Shown here one piece after another: positions 30,591 through 40,839 of a stretch of 64,000 bases of DNA. Numbering within the stretch: the first letter of the stretch is position 1; each line of letters begins with the position of its first letter. Both the position numbers and the translations under genes were made by a program. Under the pieces are notes generated by a model that was not told the origin of the DNA, did no database searches, and was given only the letters and a program-made list of their open reading frames with translations. Location of the stretch: contig JAOPGA020001001.1 of the NCBI GenBank assembly GCA_026419775.2, positions 44,617-108,616 of the forward strand. Reading direction: 5' to 3'. The DNA comes from Acrasis kona. Lineage: Eukaryota > Heterolobosea > Eutetramitea > Acrasida > Acrasidae.

Positions 30591-32654
30591 ATGGATAAAC
30601 CACCTGCAGCCCCAAGAACGCGTCCATCATCAAATGTATCAATAGAAGACCTCTCATCTAGTCAAAGAAAAAATTCAAAAGTATCTGATAATGGTTCACA
30701 AAGTGCAGCAAAATTCCTGCAATACTTAAAAAATGTAAACTTGGAGGATGACACACAAAAGTCCAGTGTGAGTAGTTTCGCGGCCTCCTCCACATCATCG
30801 TACAAGCGCACAAAAAGCAGTTCTATAGTATCCAGTGCAAGCAACCTTACGCGAAATGATTCACAGACGTTCTCTTCTCCACCTTCGCCATCTCATTCAA
30901 ACATTTCCTCCAGTTCGTCAGCATCCAATCGCATTCGACCAAGCTACGACGACGAATATAGCGAGCCATCAACGTCACCTCGACTGGACGAAACAATACC
31001 AGGGGACAATATTACGGGCTCATTTACGACCAAATTAAATAAAATCAAACAACAACTAAAAGAAAAATCAAACGAAGTTTTAGAACTCAATCAAAAACTA
31101 AATAACTCCAGGGCATCCAAAGCAAAATTAATAAAAGAGGCAGAAGAGCATTTAAAATCTCAATTAAGAAAAAGAGACAAAGAATGTAAGAATGTGCTTG
31201 ACCAACAAATGGAGAGCATGAACAAATTGATAACTGAAAAAGAAGAGTTGAATAAAAAATACTTGGAATTAGCTCAACAAGTAAAAAATATGGATGCCAA
31301 ATGGCAGAAAACTGTAGATAACATGGACGAGAAACACAAGCAAACCATAAAAAATAGCAAGGGCACTTGGGAAGCAGCTGAAAAGCTCAAAAGAAACAAG
31401 TGGATGGAGGAGCAAACTAAAATCATCAAGGATAAAATATACAAGGACATGGAACCAGAGCTACAACGGATGCTGTTGAGTCACAAGCAAGAAAGAGCTA
31501 AAATCGAAGACAAATACACTGAAGCTATGCGTGATCAATTAAAGAAATTAACTAGGGAATCTGATGCACAGCTACAGCAGCTGAGGGAAAAATTAAATAA
31601 CGAAAAGGACAGAGAAGTAGAGAGAGCTAGGAGCGATATAAGGCTTGAGTTAGCTAGCGTATCTCAACGATCTCAAAAAGAGCTTGATGATCAAAAGAAT
31701 AGACACATAGAACAGCTACGGATGGAGCAAAATAGAACGGAGCAACTCATATTAGAGGAGCGTAGAACTTATCAAGCAAGCTTGTCAGCCATCAAGGCTC
31801 AAGAATCTGACCAACAAAGAATGTTCAAGGATGAAGTGGATAGAGTCAAGGAGCATCTACATAAACAACACTCGCAAGAAATTGAAACTATCAAGATGAA
31901 GTGGGATTTGGAGAAGCAACAATGGCAACAAAACTTGATCAAGAAGAAGGAGGAGGACGTCAAGGAACTACAAACAAAGATTGTAGATAAGGCCAATAAG
32001 CAGTTGAATCAACAAATAGAAGTGATTGTAAATAAACTACAGGATGAGTTCTTTACAAGTAAGAAGGAAATGCTGAGCGACCACGAGAAGAACATCAAAT
32101 CCATCCAGAATAGATTAGAGCATGAAAAACAAGAATTGACAGATGAAATTAATCAATACAAGGACAAGTGTTTACAGGCCACCAAATCCAATCAAGTGCT
32201 GGAGAAGAGCAGGAAGCAGTTGGAAGCAAAGATTGCGTCTCTAGAGGAGCAAGTACTTGAGAGCAACAGCTCTTTATCAAACATTCAAAACAAGGCTAGC
32301 AAGGAATCGAAGAATCATCAAGTCGCTTTGAATCAATTCAAACAAGAATCCCAAGCGAATGTGGATCATTTAGAAAGAGAGATTGAAAAGCTAAAAAATG
32401 AAAAGAATCAATATTCTAAGCAAATAGATGAATTGACGAGTGATTATGAGGGGCAAATTGAAGAATTGTCGATTAAACAAAATGAAGAAGTGACCACACT
32501 GGTGGAGGAGGCTAAAATAACCATAGAAAAGAAAGACGTTAGAATAGCTGAGCTTGTAGAGAAGCTTCGGAATGCGGAGAGGAGAGTTGCAAGAATGGAG
32601 ATGGAGATGAACAACGCAATCGATGATGATTATGATGATCAAGATGAAATGTAA
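30591..32654 (+). CDS. CEP131: CEP131/AZI1 centriolar-satellite protein
   Basis: The ATG at 30591 gives 687 residues in one exon. The first ~150 residues are Ser/Thr/Pro-rich and disordered; the remainder is almost continuous coiled coil. The block WEAAEKLKRNKWMEEQTK followed by IIKDKIYKDMEPELQRML matches the CEP131 signature (K..W..EKT..IKE.T..GLEPEIQ.L). Later blocks such as EIETIKMKWDLEKQQW and QQIEVIVNKLQDEF also align with the human protein. CEP131 acts at centriolar satellites and in ciliogenesis. The frame is open upstream to 30525 without an ATG. The acidic C-terminus (DDDYDDQDEM) is preceded by coiled coil. Confidence 0.82.
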   Translation: MDKPPAAPRTRPSSNVSIEDLSSSQRKNSKVSDNGSQSAAKFLQYLKNVNLEDDTQKSSVSSFAASSTSSYKRTKSSSIVSSASNLTRNDSQTFSSPPSPSHSNISSSSSASNRIRPSYDDEYSEPSTSPRLDETIPGDNITGSFTTKLNKIKQQLKEKSNEVLELNQKLNNSRASKAKLIKEAEEHLKSQLRKRDKECKNVLDQQMESMNKLITEKEELNKKYLELAQQVKNMDAKWQKTVDNMDEKHKQTIKNSKGTWEAAEKLKRNKWMEEQTKIIKDKIYKDMEPELQRMLLSHKQERAKIEDKYTEAMRDQLKKLTRESDAQLQQLREKLNNEKDREVERARSDIRLELASVSQRSQKELDDQKNRHIEQLRMEQNRTEQLILEERRTYQASLSAIKAQESDQQRMFKDEVDRVKEHLHKQHSQEIETIKMKWDLEKQQWQQNLIKKKEEDVKELQTKIVDKANKQLNQQIEVIVNKLQDEFFTSKKEMLSDHEKNIKSIQNRLEHEKQELTDEINQYKDKCLQATKSNQVLEKSRKQLEAKIASLEEQVLESNSSLSNIQNKASKESKNHQVALNQFKQESQANVDHLEREIEKLKNEKNQYSKQIDELTSDYEGQIEELSIKQNEEVTTLVEEAKITIEKKDVRIAELVEKLRNAERRVARMEMEMNNAIDDDYDDQDEM

Positions 32655-32674
32655 AATATATAATTATTTATCAA

Positions 32675-33395
32675 TTAGGCTATTACCTCAGCTTCTCTCA
32701 ATCGTTCTTCTAGTACATGTGTTTTAAAATCATCTGAACCAGTTAATTGAGAAAACCCAACAATTTCATCTTTAGCAACGCCATTGATGAAACAGACGAT
32801 GGTGGGTAGCATGCGAACTTGTAGTTTCTGAACAAAGAAAGGTGACTTCTCTGCATTAATTTTGATGAATTTTGTAGAGATATGATTAACGGAGATGATG
32901 TTGAGATGCTTATCAACAATTTTACACCTCTCAAAATCTCTGTGATAAAAGTGACACACAACGAATTTACTTCCTGTCACTTCCTTTAAGAACTGATCCT
33001 CAGTGATTTCAGTATAAGCACCATGACCTTTGTTTTTGAATTCTTGCTCCATTTTAGCTTGCGTTTTGATCTATTGCGTTATGTATTGGACTATTGATTT
33101 GGCTAATTACCTGCTGCAGCCGCGCCTGTCTTAATCTTATTATTTCCTCTTCGTCATCCAACTCAAACTTGTCTTCGTCAAAATCATCCTCCTCTTCATC
33201 CTCCTCTTCGTCCCTTTTTTGAAGATCTCCCTTCTTGCTTCTAATTGTTGGAGCTTCAGTGCTTCTTTTTTGTTTTTTTGGGCCTGAAATGTTTCGTTTT
33301 GCTGCATTCATAACAACACTCTGCGTCGCTTGTTCAAACTTCTCTGCTGCATTTCTTTTTACTTCATCATCCATAAAACCACTAGATTTCATCAT
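32675..33395 (-). CDS. TXNDC9: TXNDC9 (phosducin-like thioredoxin-fold protein)
   Basis: Two exons (33395-33111 and 33070-32675) flank a 40-nt intron and give 226 residues. The N-terminal helix is acidic (EEEDEEEDDFDED) and leads into RLRQARLQQ, then across the intron into KTQAKMEQEFKNKGHGAYTE, the hallmark KGHG.Y.EI of TXNDC9. The thioredoxin-like domain VVCHFYHRDFERCKIVDKHL has lost the CXXC pair (one Cys only), as expected in TXNDC9. In the family it binds CCT and modulates tubulin and actin folding. The stop is 20 bp from the convergent CEP131 stop. Confidence 0.88.
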
Positions 33396-33488
33396 CTTTG
33401 CGCTTTTTTATTTAAAACCAACTTCCATTCGGATTACAATAATTTAAACAAAAGGTCACAGAATGGGAACTTCAATTTTATTCATTTT

Positions 33489-34752
33489 TTACATCTCATC
33501 TTCAGTCTTTTCTATTGGTGGCAGTTCATACACGGCTTTCGCAAATATAAACAAAAGTACGGACATTATAACAAACGACAATAAATCCTTTATGTATTTG
33601 GGGAATCCATTTTCCGATTCAGACTTTGAGTGCTGATCCGCAAACATTATTTTTACCATTGGTTCGTTTGATGTATACCATAAATTATAAACTTGAATTT
33701 GAGAGTACTCTGTAGCTAACATCTCTAGTGTTTCACTTGCCTTATAAAAGTCCAAGCGATAATCTTCAACCAAATCCAAAAGCATGTTAAAATCCTCCTT
33801 CTTTGTGGACAATGCGATGCGATGAAACACTTTGTGATTAGGTATTATTTCGGGATCACATTCAATACAGAATCTCCAGTAAATTAGAGCAAAGTCAAGA
33901 GCATTATATATTGAACTGCCGGTGATGTGTTGTTCTAAAATTGTTGCAGTCAACTCTTCTATTTCTGTAGTCAGACCACTGGTAGTTTTTAGATTTGTGA
34001 CTGGCGACATGATATTAATTGTCGTCCCTGTAACACACCCGTTTACAACCATATGATAAAACAAGGAGTAAAGTTCATTTCTGCTGTTTGTGCGTACCGC
34101 TAAAGATAGTAGTGGGTGGAACACCACACCAATATAATCTGTGTAAGTATTTTTAATAAACATCTTTATCAAGTCAGGACAACAATAATTAATTTTTTCA
34201 AAGAATTGCATTTGGTGTAGAGAAGTAGAGGTGATTACCACCCTAGTATTATAAATTTTATTACGGTACCGCTCATATAATTTTTCATCACTCATGCATG
34301 TGATCAAGATGTCCATGTACAAATCCTCGCTTAATGTTTCGAAGTTCATGGCGTCAATGAAAAATTCTATTCGCCTATTTTCACGGTCTTTTTTTGTGAG
34401 GCACTTTAGAATTTCACATAGCACCTCATTTTCCCATATGAAGTTATGCTGTGTTCTCCTGAATAAACGCCATAATTCGTCGAACGTTTGAATGTGTACA
34501 ATATTTTTATGTAGTGTAAAGCCCTTTAATTGTTAGGGAGTTTAAATCAATTGGACATACTTTTGAGGTAATACATTCCAAAAGCATATTGCCATAGGAA
34601 AGATATTGTATTTTCTGGTTAATGTCGTAGATCTTTATGCGATAGCTTTTTATAGCATCGAGGTCCCTCCCTAACTGGTAGTTTCGCCTTAACACAGCAT
34701 CGTACTTTATGCGGCAACGCATTATACTAGGAATCAATGCATGCCGAAGCAT
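33489..34752 (-). CDS. Unrecognised 408-residue protein with C-terminal anchor
   Basis: Two exons (34752-34561 and 34523-33489) join across a 37-nt intron with a CCTAAC branch site. The joined frame restores a continuous protein where two separate ORFs would otherwise be seen. It is mainly helical, with many Tyr/Leu, no charged repeats and no catalytic motif I recognise (TFDELWRLFRRTQHNFIWE near residue 78). The C-terminal hydrophobic helix (YIKDLLSFVIMSVLLFIF, about 375-397) with a short acidic tail suggests a tail-anchored membrane protein. The N-terminus is basic (MLRHALIPSIMRCRIKYDA) but not clearly a presequence. PPR- or TPR-like helical repeats cannot be excluded. Confidence 0.6.
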
Positions 34753-34794
34753 GTTACTTTCAAAAAATGAACTTTCACATTGTAAAAAAGTTAT

Positions 34795-37065
34795 TTATAA
34801 AACAATATTATAGTTTAGGAACCTCCTTACATCTGAATAAACATCCTTCAATCTTTTATGTAGGTCCTCCACTCTTTTAATCATTTCAGAAAGCTGCAAA
34901 GAACCATCAATGTCAACTAGATCGCGTCTAGAGGCATAAACTTCGCTCACTAAATCTCTTAGTTCATTTATTTTTTCATTCTTCTCCCGTGAATATTTTT
35001 TCAACTCGTTTATTTGATATCTGCTATTATGTCCGTCAATAGCCTTGAGCTTGGACAGAATAGCCTCACGAGCATAAGCCATTATACTGTAGTTTGAACA
35101 GTTCACAGTTATGCTGACAGAATCTTTACCGGCAACATCTTGAACTTTTATTGTTATATCATCACCTCCAATGGTGTGTAATGTATGTGGCGATTGTGTT
35201 ACACCAAACAACTTGTTGGGTACATCACGGCGCCAACTATCGGGGACATTGACATCAAGAGTAAAACTGTGAATGGTAGATTGGAGATTACAGCCTCCAG
35301 AAAACATCAACAAGAGTCTAGCTTTAAATGATTGTCGAACTGATGAAGATTGCGTGCTACATGTCAGGTCGAACAATGACAACCTAGAACTGGACAAAAA
35401 TAAAGAAAAACCATCAGGATGACATAAGTGAGATTGTACAAGAACAGGATGATGAGTTCGGTATTTTAGTTGGGTAGAAAACTTTTGTGATAAAGACAGT
35501 GGATGGCTTTTAGCAAAGACCTGACTATCACCAAGACGCATCACATTTACAACATTCCAACCCTTGAGGTTATTATGCAATTTGTGGTGAACATCCACAT
35601 GGATACAAGCGTCACGCTCAGGGCTTATCGTGCACTGAATGTTATCGTTTGTTGACCATACTCTCATTGCACCGTTAAGATTTGATACCTCCTCATCAAG
35701 GCCAGAAAGAATCTTGCGCTCCATTTGAATCTCCATCTGGTTTGAATCAACGCGTTTAAGAAGATCCCTAATGTTACTGTGTATAACAACAGGTCTTATC
35801 GAACTTGACAAAAACTTGTCAATGTTGTTATGGTCATCGACACGCGCAGTTATCAAATCCCCATAGGATGATAGCAAATAAACACTATCACCAACTTTAT
35901 TGCAACAGGATATTACATTGTTAAAAGGCATATGTCGGTAGCGCAGTGTGGGTAAATGTACAGACACAGTACTTCCATCCTTTGTACTGATGAACAAGAA
36001 TGGTTCTGGTGTGCCGATCAAACAACAACATCGTACATGCACATTCATACGCACCGATCTGATAGACCCATCGGATAACATGACTGAAACAGCACCCAGT
36101 TCTCCAACAACGACAATGATATCGTTCTTGGACTCAAGGCTGGCAGAGATTATATACAAAATAGGTTGTTGCAAGTTCATTATTTTTAAGAAACTGGAAT
36201 CAACTCCATAACAATAAACATCACCATTACTGCAACCAACAACATACATCACAGAGTGTATGATTGAATAATTGACGCCCATAATATGTTTATAGAGGGG
36301 CACACCCAAAGAGTTTACTGTAAAAACATTAAAACAAGTTGGGACAATGTCCTTCACTGGACATGACACCATCGATGAATTGTCTTTTATTTTGTGTTTA
36401 TGGATGTTCGTAAAGATTTGGAAATCTCCATTAGCCAGAGGTACGTACAATGTTAATAAATGCGATTCAGATTCATCATTTGTTTCGCTTGTAGCTTGAT
36501 GCAGATATATTTGTGAATGCCGTGCAATGTTTGGTATGACTGCAATCAAATAGTGGTCCCTTCTATTGTCAACCATGACAAAGAGCTCCTGGTCATCAGG
36601 CTCTAGGATTGTAGAGAAGTCTGTAAACGACTCGTCCACTTTGTTGTTGAGATTGATTTTTTTTCTTGGTGGTTGCTCTTCCTCCAGTTCTTGATCTGAA
36701 GTGTCCTTGTTAAAATCTAATGTTCGTTTTGTAGTAGTTGATTTTTTATGATTTTCCTCTGGTGCTGTTCTCTTCTTTTTTGATTTTTTCTTCTTCATGT
36801 GGAGTTTAATGCGGTATATACTTCCGTCTTCCGTGATGCAAAGCAGAATTGGACTCTTTTTTGTATAAAGCGTAAAGTATGATATTGCATTTGAAAACAC
36901 CAATATACTATGTATGTTATGATTATAAACAACATGTACTGTATTCGGACAAAGTTGTATAAGTACAATCGACTCCGGCGTTGTGCCATCTGTTCCAACA
37001 ACGATTGTATTATTTTTTAGGTACACTGGAGAGGATAAGCATAATACACTCAAAGCATCTCCCAT
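34795..37065 (-). CDS. FAAP100: FAAP100-like Fanconi-anaemia core-complex subunit (candidate)
   Basis: The protein has 756 residues and no intron. The first ~440 residues are a WD40-like propeller with a Lys-rich insertion (KKKKSKKKRTAPEE, about 92-105). Blocks such as DIIVVVGELGAVSVMLSDG fit the FAAP100 propeller blade written CLVAFG.HGRMLAIK in animals. After it, IRDLLKRVDSNQMEIQMERK leading to SNLNGAMRV corresponds to IKELLSGIG...LNEAMNV in human FAAP100. A beta-sandwich region and a C-terminal coiled coil of about 95 residues follow. Family knowledge: FAAP100 with FANCB and FANCL forms the catalytic module that monoubiquitinates FANCD2/FANCI. Similarity is patchy, so this is a candidate. 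The start overlaps no neighbour; a short gap separates it from p23 (37196). Confidence 0.6.
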   Translation of the reverse strand: MGDALSVLCLSSPVYLKNNTIVVGTDGTTPESIVLIQLCPNTVHVVYNHNIHSILVFSNAISYFTLYTKKSPILLCITEDGSIYRIKLHMKKKKSKKKRTAPEENHKKSTTTKRTLDFNKDTSDQELEEEQPPRKKINLNNKVDESFTDFSTILEPDDQELFVMVDNRRDHYLIAVIPNIARHSQIYLHQATSETNDESESHLLTLYVPLANGDFQIFTNIHKHKIKDNSSMVSCPVKDIVPTCFNVFTVNSLGVPLYKHIMGVNYSIIHSVMYVVGCSNGDVYCYGVDSSFLKIMNLQQPILYIISASLESKNDIIVVVGELGAVSVMLSDGSIRSVRMNVHVRCCCLIGTPEPFLFISTKDGSTVSVHLPTLRYRHMPFNNVISCCNKVGDSVYLLSSYGDLITARVDDHNNIDKFLSSSIRPVVIHSNIRDLLKRVDSNQMEIQMERKILSGLDEEVSNLNGAMRVWSTNDNIQCTISPERDACIHVDVHHKLHNNLKGWNVVNVMRLGDSQVFAKSHPLSLSQKFSTQLKYRTHHPVLVQSHLCHPDGFSLFLSSSRLSLFDLTCSTQSSSVRQSFKARLLLMFSGGCNLQSTIHSFTLDVNVPDSWRRDVPNKLFGVTQSPHTLHTIGGDDITIKVQDVAGKDSVSITVNCSNYSIMAYAREAILSKLKAIDGHNSRYQINELKKYSREKNEKINELRDLVSEVYASRRDLVDIDGSLQLSEMIKRVEDLHKRLKDVYSDVRRFLNYNIVL

Positions 37066-37195
37066 GTTGTTTATCGAACTCTAGTTGACCTTTAGCAAGG
37101 TGATGCCAAAAGACTTATTGACATCATGTTGATGTTGAACTCACACGGTATGATAGTGGATTATATTATTTGTTCACAAATAAACTATAAGTTAT

Positions 37196-37862
37196 TTATT
37201 TATTTTCAACTTCTTCAAGTCCTGGTGGACCGTCGTCCTCTTGGTCAAGGTCTTCAATGTTGGCATTACCGTCTTCTTCGTCTTCACCATAGCTTTCTGG
37301 GCCAACACCTCCGAAGTCACCGCCCATTCCACCCATACCACCCATGCCTCCCATTCCACCTAAATTCCTCATCATGGCTTCCATGTCCATTCCACCCATT
37401 CCACCCATGCCACCCATGCCGCCGCCCATGCCGCCGAAGCCTTGTCCGCCACCAAAATCTGGTTCTTCCTTTTCTTCTTCCTCGTCTTCGTCAACATATT
37501 TGTTCCAGTCAATGTTAACATAGGCCAACTTAACTTTTTCTTTTGTCAAACGAGGCCAGAATGGACCGTCCTCCTTCTTTGAAATGCTAAATTCGATGCT
37601 TCTTCCTGAAGTCTTCCATACACTGTTCTGATCATTAATTAGTCACAATTTTAACACAACAACAAAATACCTCTTTATCAATTTCTGCATATAACTCAAG
37701 ATCGAGGTTGTATTTTTTACTTCCTGACTCAGCGCTGACCTTTATTCTACCGCTATCCTCTAAGTCAAGCTTTAGATCCTTTCTATCTGAGGGAATTTCA
37801 ACTGTAACAAACAATTTGTTGGATCTTTGTGCCCATAGAACGTGAGGTGTTGATGCTGCCAT
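37196..37862 (-). CDS. PTGES3: p23/SBA1 Hsp90 co-chaperone
   Basis: Two exons (37862-37671 and 37627-37196) flank a 43-nt intron and give 207 residues. The CS domain opens HVLWAQRSNKLFVTVEIP and ends with the p23 signature WPRLTKEKVKLAYVNIDWNK and a following acidic stretch. The C-terminal tail is a Gly-Met-rich repeat (GGMGG units) and then Glu/Asp-rich, disordered, as in plant and fungal p23. It stabilises ATP-bound Hsp90 with clients. The Gly-Met repeat is made of CCACCCAT-type DNA repeats on the plus strand. Confidence 0.92.
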
Positions 37863-37920
37863 AATTTAGATTTTGTTAGAAAGTTGGCTAAGGAATCAAT
37901 CGGAATTAAAAACAATTACA

Positions 37921-38070
37921 ATGATATTATTAATTATAGTTTGTTTCCTGCTCTATTTAAGTCCACAACTAGTAGGGAACCTATATTCGTTGAACATCTT
38001 TCACAGCTGGCTTCCTGAAACGTTTAAAATCAAGTCACTGTTTATGAGAAAATTCACAGTGTTGTCATAA
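37921..38070 (+). CDS. Possible small membrane peptide
   Basis: A 49-residue frame from the ATG at 37921 with one hydrophobic helix (MILLIIVCFLLYLSPQLVG). It lies between divergent p23 and the 3' end of cathepsin C. Nothing else supports it, and a 5' UTR origin is equally possible. Confidence 0.2.
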   Translation: MILLIIVCFLLYLSPQLVGNLYSLNIFHSWLPETFKIKSLFMRKFTVLS

Positions 38071-38118
38071 TCAACAAGCCAAAATTATTAATTATTCATA
38101 CAGTCGAGTTTTTAATGT

Positions 38119-39650
38119 TTACATTTCTATTATTTCAATCTGAGCAGAGGAGGCCTGCATCTCTGATGCACATTCATCAACACCACGTAAGATCTTAAAG
38201 TAACCACCTTCGCCCCACCAGTCACCCCACGAATTCTTACAGATCCAATACCTCACGCCCTCATCAGTTTCACCATAACCCACAACTGCTACTGCATGTG
38301 TGGTGGCTTCCCAGTGTTTGACACCGTTGTGAGCGGTCTTGATGTTAAAGAATCTTGACTGTTTGTGATTGTGTCTATACACTCCGTGTTTGTAATAGTG
38401 GAAGGAAGGGTACACCATATAGTTGATGGAGATGGGTCCACGTTCGACCACTTCTCTCATCATGTTCAATTCGTTGTTCGCTCCATAATAACCTCCTATG
38501 TAACTGTACTGTGTGACTTTGACTTTGTATTTTGGATTTTTGCAGGCGAGCTTACAATCCCCTGGTTGACCTTGATACTCGTAGCACTCCTCGGGTACTA
38601 AATAAAAGTCATATCCGTGTTTGCCCACCATGATTGGAAAACCCCCACTACATTTTTGATTGTAATCCGAACACGATACGACTTGTTGTGGTGAAAGAAT
38701 GGATTTCAATCTGTTGTTGGTAAGAATGCGAACGCGTGATTCGATTGCGGAAGTGGCGGCGAAGGCTGTTTATCATTAGCGTTCGTTGAAAATGTATGCA
38801 CTTACCATAACAACTTCCGCATGATTCTTGATCTCTAACAGGTCCCACGTAATTGATTCCAGACACATTTCTCCAATCCCATTGTTTTGGTAATTGCTTA
38901 CGAAGTATTCGGTCGGCTGCTGAATCTTCCATAACACGATTTTCGCTCTCCAACAATTGTTGTTGTGTTTTCGTGTCTATGGACTGTCCTGAAATGGCTT
39001 TGATTTTGCTTATCGTCATCTTTTCTAGATTATCATAGGCTTCTGCGCTCCAATCCTCTTCTTCGTTAATTGAACGAACGAGTTTGTGGTTATTTTTATG
39101 TGTGTTGAGTTTTTCGTACTCTCCCTTTTCTAAATATAACATGGAATTAACTGGAGGAGAGACAATTGTGTCATTCTTCTTGACATTGATTTTGTGAGCA
39201 TAATAACACCCGTGTTTATTGTCGTCTAGAATTCTGTACCATCCAAAAGATGTTTGTCCGCAGTAGCTCGTTATCATCTCGTTTTCTCCTGTTCGTTGTT
39301 GCGTGAAATTATTAAAGGCAAAATGCTGATAAAGTTAATTACAGGGGCAATTAAATTATTACCAATTGTTCCTTGATTGTGAACTCGAATCCTTGGTCAT
39401 AAATCATTGTCCAAAATCCAATTCTTCTATTGTTTTTATTATAAACAATATTTGGTGATTTCAAAACGATAGTTTCCTCTATTTCAGTGTTACCAACATC
39501 TTTTTTACAGTCTAGTGGATAGTCTCTCTCTACAAGACGGGATTTAAATAATTTCCACTCTCCAACAATGTTTTCGTGCAAGCAGTGAACCGGAAGGTCT
39601 GCATTGGCCACGGTCAGTATTGATACCAACAGCAGAACAACCAAGTTCAT
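38119..39650 (-). CDS. CTSC: Cathepsin C (dipeptidyl peptidase I)
   Basis: Three exons (39650-39363, 39325-38806, 38765-38119), with 37- and 40-nt introns, give 484 residues. The signal peptide is MNLVVLLLVSILTVANA. The exclusion domain is recognisable (LPVHCLHENIVGEWKL, TMIYDQGFEF; ENEMITSYCGQTSFGW across the first splice). The papain-like domain begins WDWRNVSGINYVGPVRDQ. Catalytic Cys is in SCGSCYAFA (split by the second intron), His in THAVAVVGYG and Asn in CKNSWGDWWG. SPQQVVSCSDYNQKCSGGFP is the family block after the active site. It removes dipeptides from N-termini in lysosomes. I placed the splice sites by homology to the human protein. No frame damage is seen. Confidence 0.95.
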
Positions 39651-39931
39651 GACAGTAGATGTTTATGGAGTTTTAAAACTCCGTTGTAAATTGCATAACA
39701 TTTATAGACATGAGAGAAACCGTCAACGTTTAATAATTCATCTACCAAACAGCAAGGTGTTATTGTTGAAATGACAAAAGAACATATGAAGACACTTGAA
39801 TGTGTAATTAACTCAACACCTAAAGATTGTTGTATTCACACTAGGTGATCAAAAATCAAGTTTATTGTAACAAAGCTATTTCCGGAGTCCGGTTATTGTC
39901 TTTTATTTTACTAAAACAAAAACCAGATAAC

Positions 39932-40698
39932 ATGAGAATTGTTGCTCTTATCTTGCTTCTAATAGCTACAACAGTGATAGCTGAGAACAATGCATGCAAG
40001 TTTTACGATGTAAACTCAGAAAAAAATTATGATTTAAATCAAGCCGCCTCAAAGTGAGACTTTTTTCAACTCTTGGTTAATTCGTAGAACTGGATATTAT
40101 AAAATCGAAAAACACATTGATCCCTGGTTTGTGGCGGATTCTGAACTCAGTACTTTTGTTAATGTTTGCGACCCCGTGATTAATTTCGATGCTCAAGGCA
40201 AATGTGAAGTTAAAGATCAACTCTCCTATGGTGTACGAAAAAATACAAAGACTGGCGAAGTAAAGTGCACCCAAACGTCAAATAACGTAATCACAGCAAA
40301 GGCGAAAGGTATATAATTTTTAAATTAAAAATTTGTTCTCAAGTGTTTAAGGTTACCTCTTAGGAAAGCCAGGTGTCGTGTTAACTTACGAATCCCATAA
40401 ATTTAATAGAAGCAAAGTCGGAGTAGAATTGTACTTGGACTGCGATGCCGATGCACCAGACTCGCAAGTGACTGGCTTGAAGTTTATAAGTTATCAAACT
40501 AGTCCAGGCTATGTACTACACTATGAGGGGAAGAGTAAAGCTGCTTGTGGTGAAAGTAAAGATAAAAAAGGTCTTAACATTCCTGCAATAGTCGGAGGCG
40601 TTGTTGGTGGGTTGGTTGGGTTCATATTATTGACCCTAGTAGTTGTTGGTGTTATTGTCGTCATCAGAAGAAGAAGATCATATCAACCTTTATATTAA
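39932..40698 (+). CDS. MRH-domain type I receptor (M6PR/Atg27-like)
   Basis: Three exons (39932-40053, 40088-40308, 40364-40698), with introns of 34 and 55 nt, give 225 residues. There is a signal peptide (MRIVALILLLIATTVIA) and a Cys-rich luminal domain. Its late part VGVELYLDCDADAP followed by SPGYVLHYEGKSKAACG is the MRH pattern (C-x..-C with an aromatic-Glu before the last Cys). A single membrane helix (about 188-210) and a short basic tail RRRRSYQPLY follow. YQPL fits the YxxPhi adaptor-binding sorting motif. It probably sorts glycoproteins between Golgi and endosomes. Atg27 and cation-dependent M6PR are the nearest known types, but I cannot choose between them. Confidence 0.75.
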
Positions 40699-40839
40699 AT
40701 AATACTTTTTTATAATTTCCCGTTAATTGTTTTTTGTGAAAGTTGGGACGATTATCAAAAAACAAACATATTTATGCCATGTTGTTTATCTGTCTTTTAA
40801 CTCAGTTTGCAAGTAAAGGATGGGAAACTAGATCGAAAT

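Noticed and set aside
37126-37518. Pro/His-rich plus-strand frame opposite p23
   Set aside because: It is the reverse of the Gly-Met repeat of p23 and has no other support.
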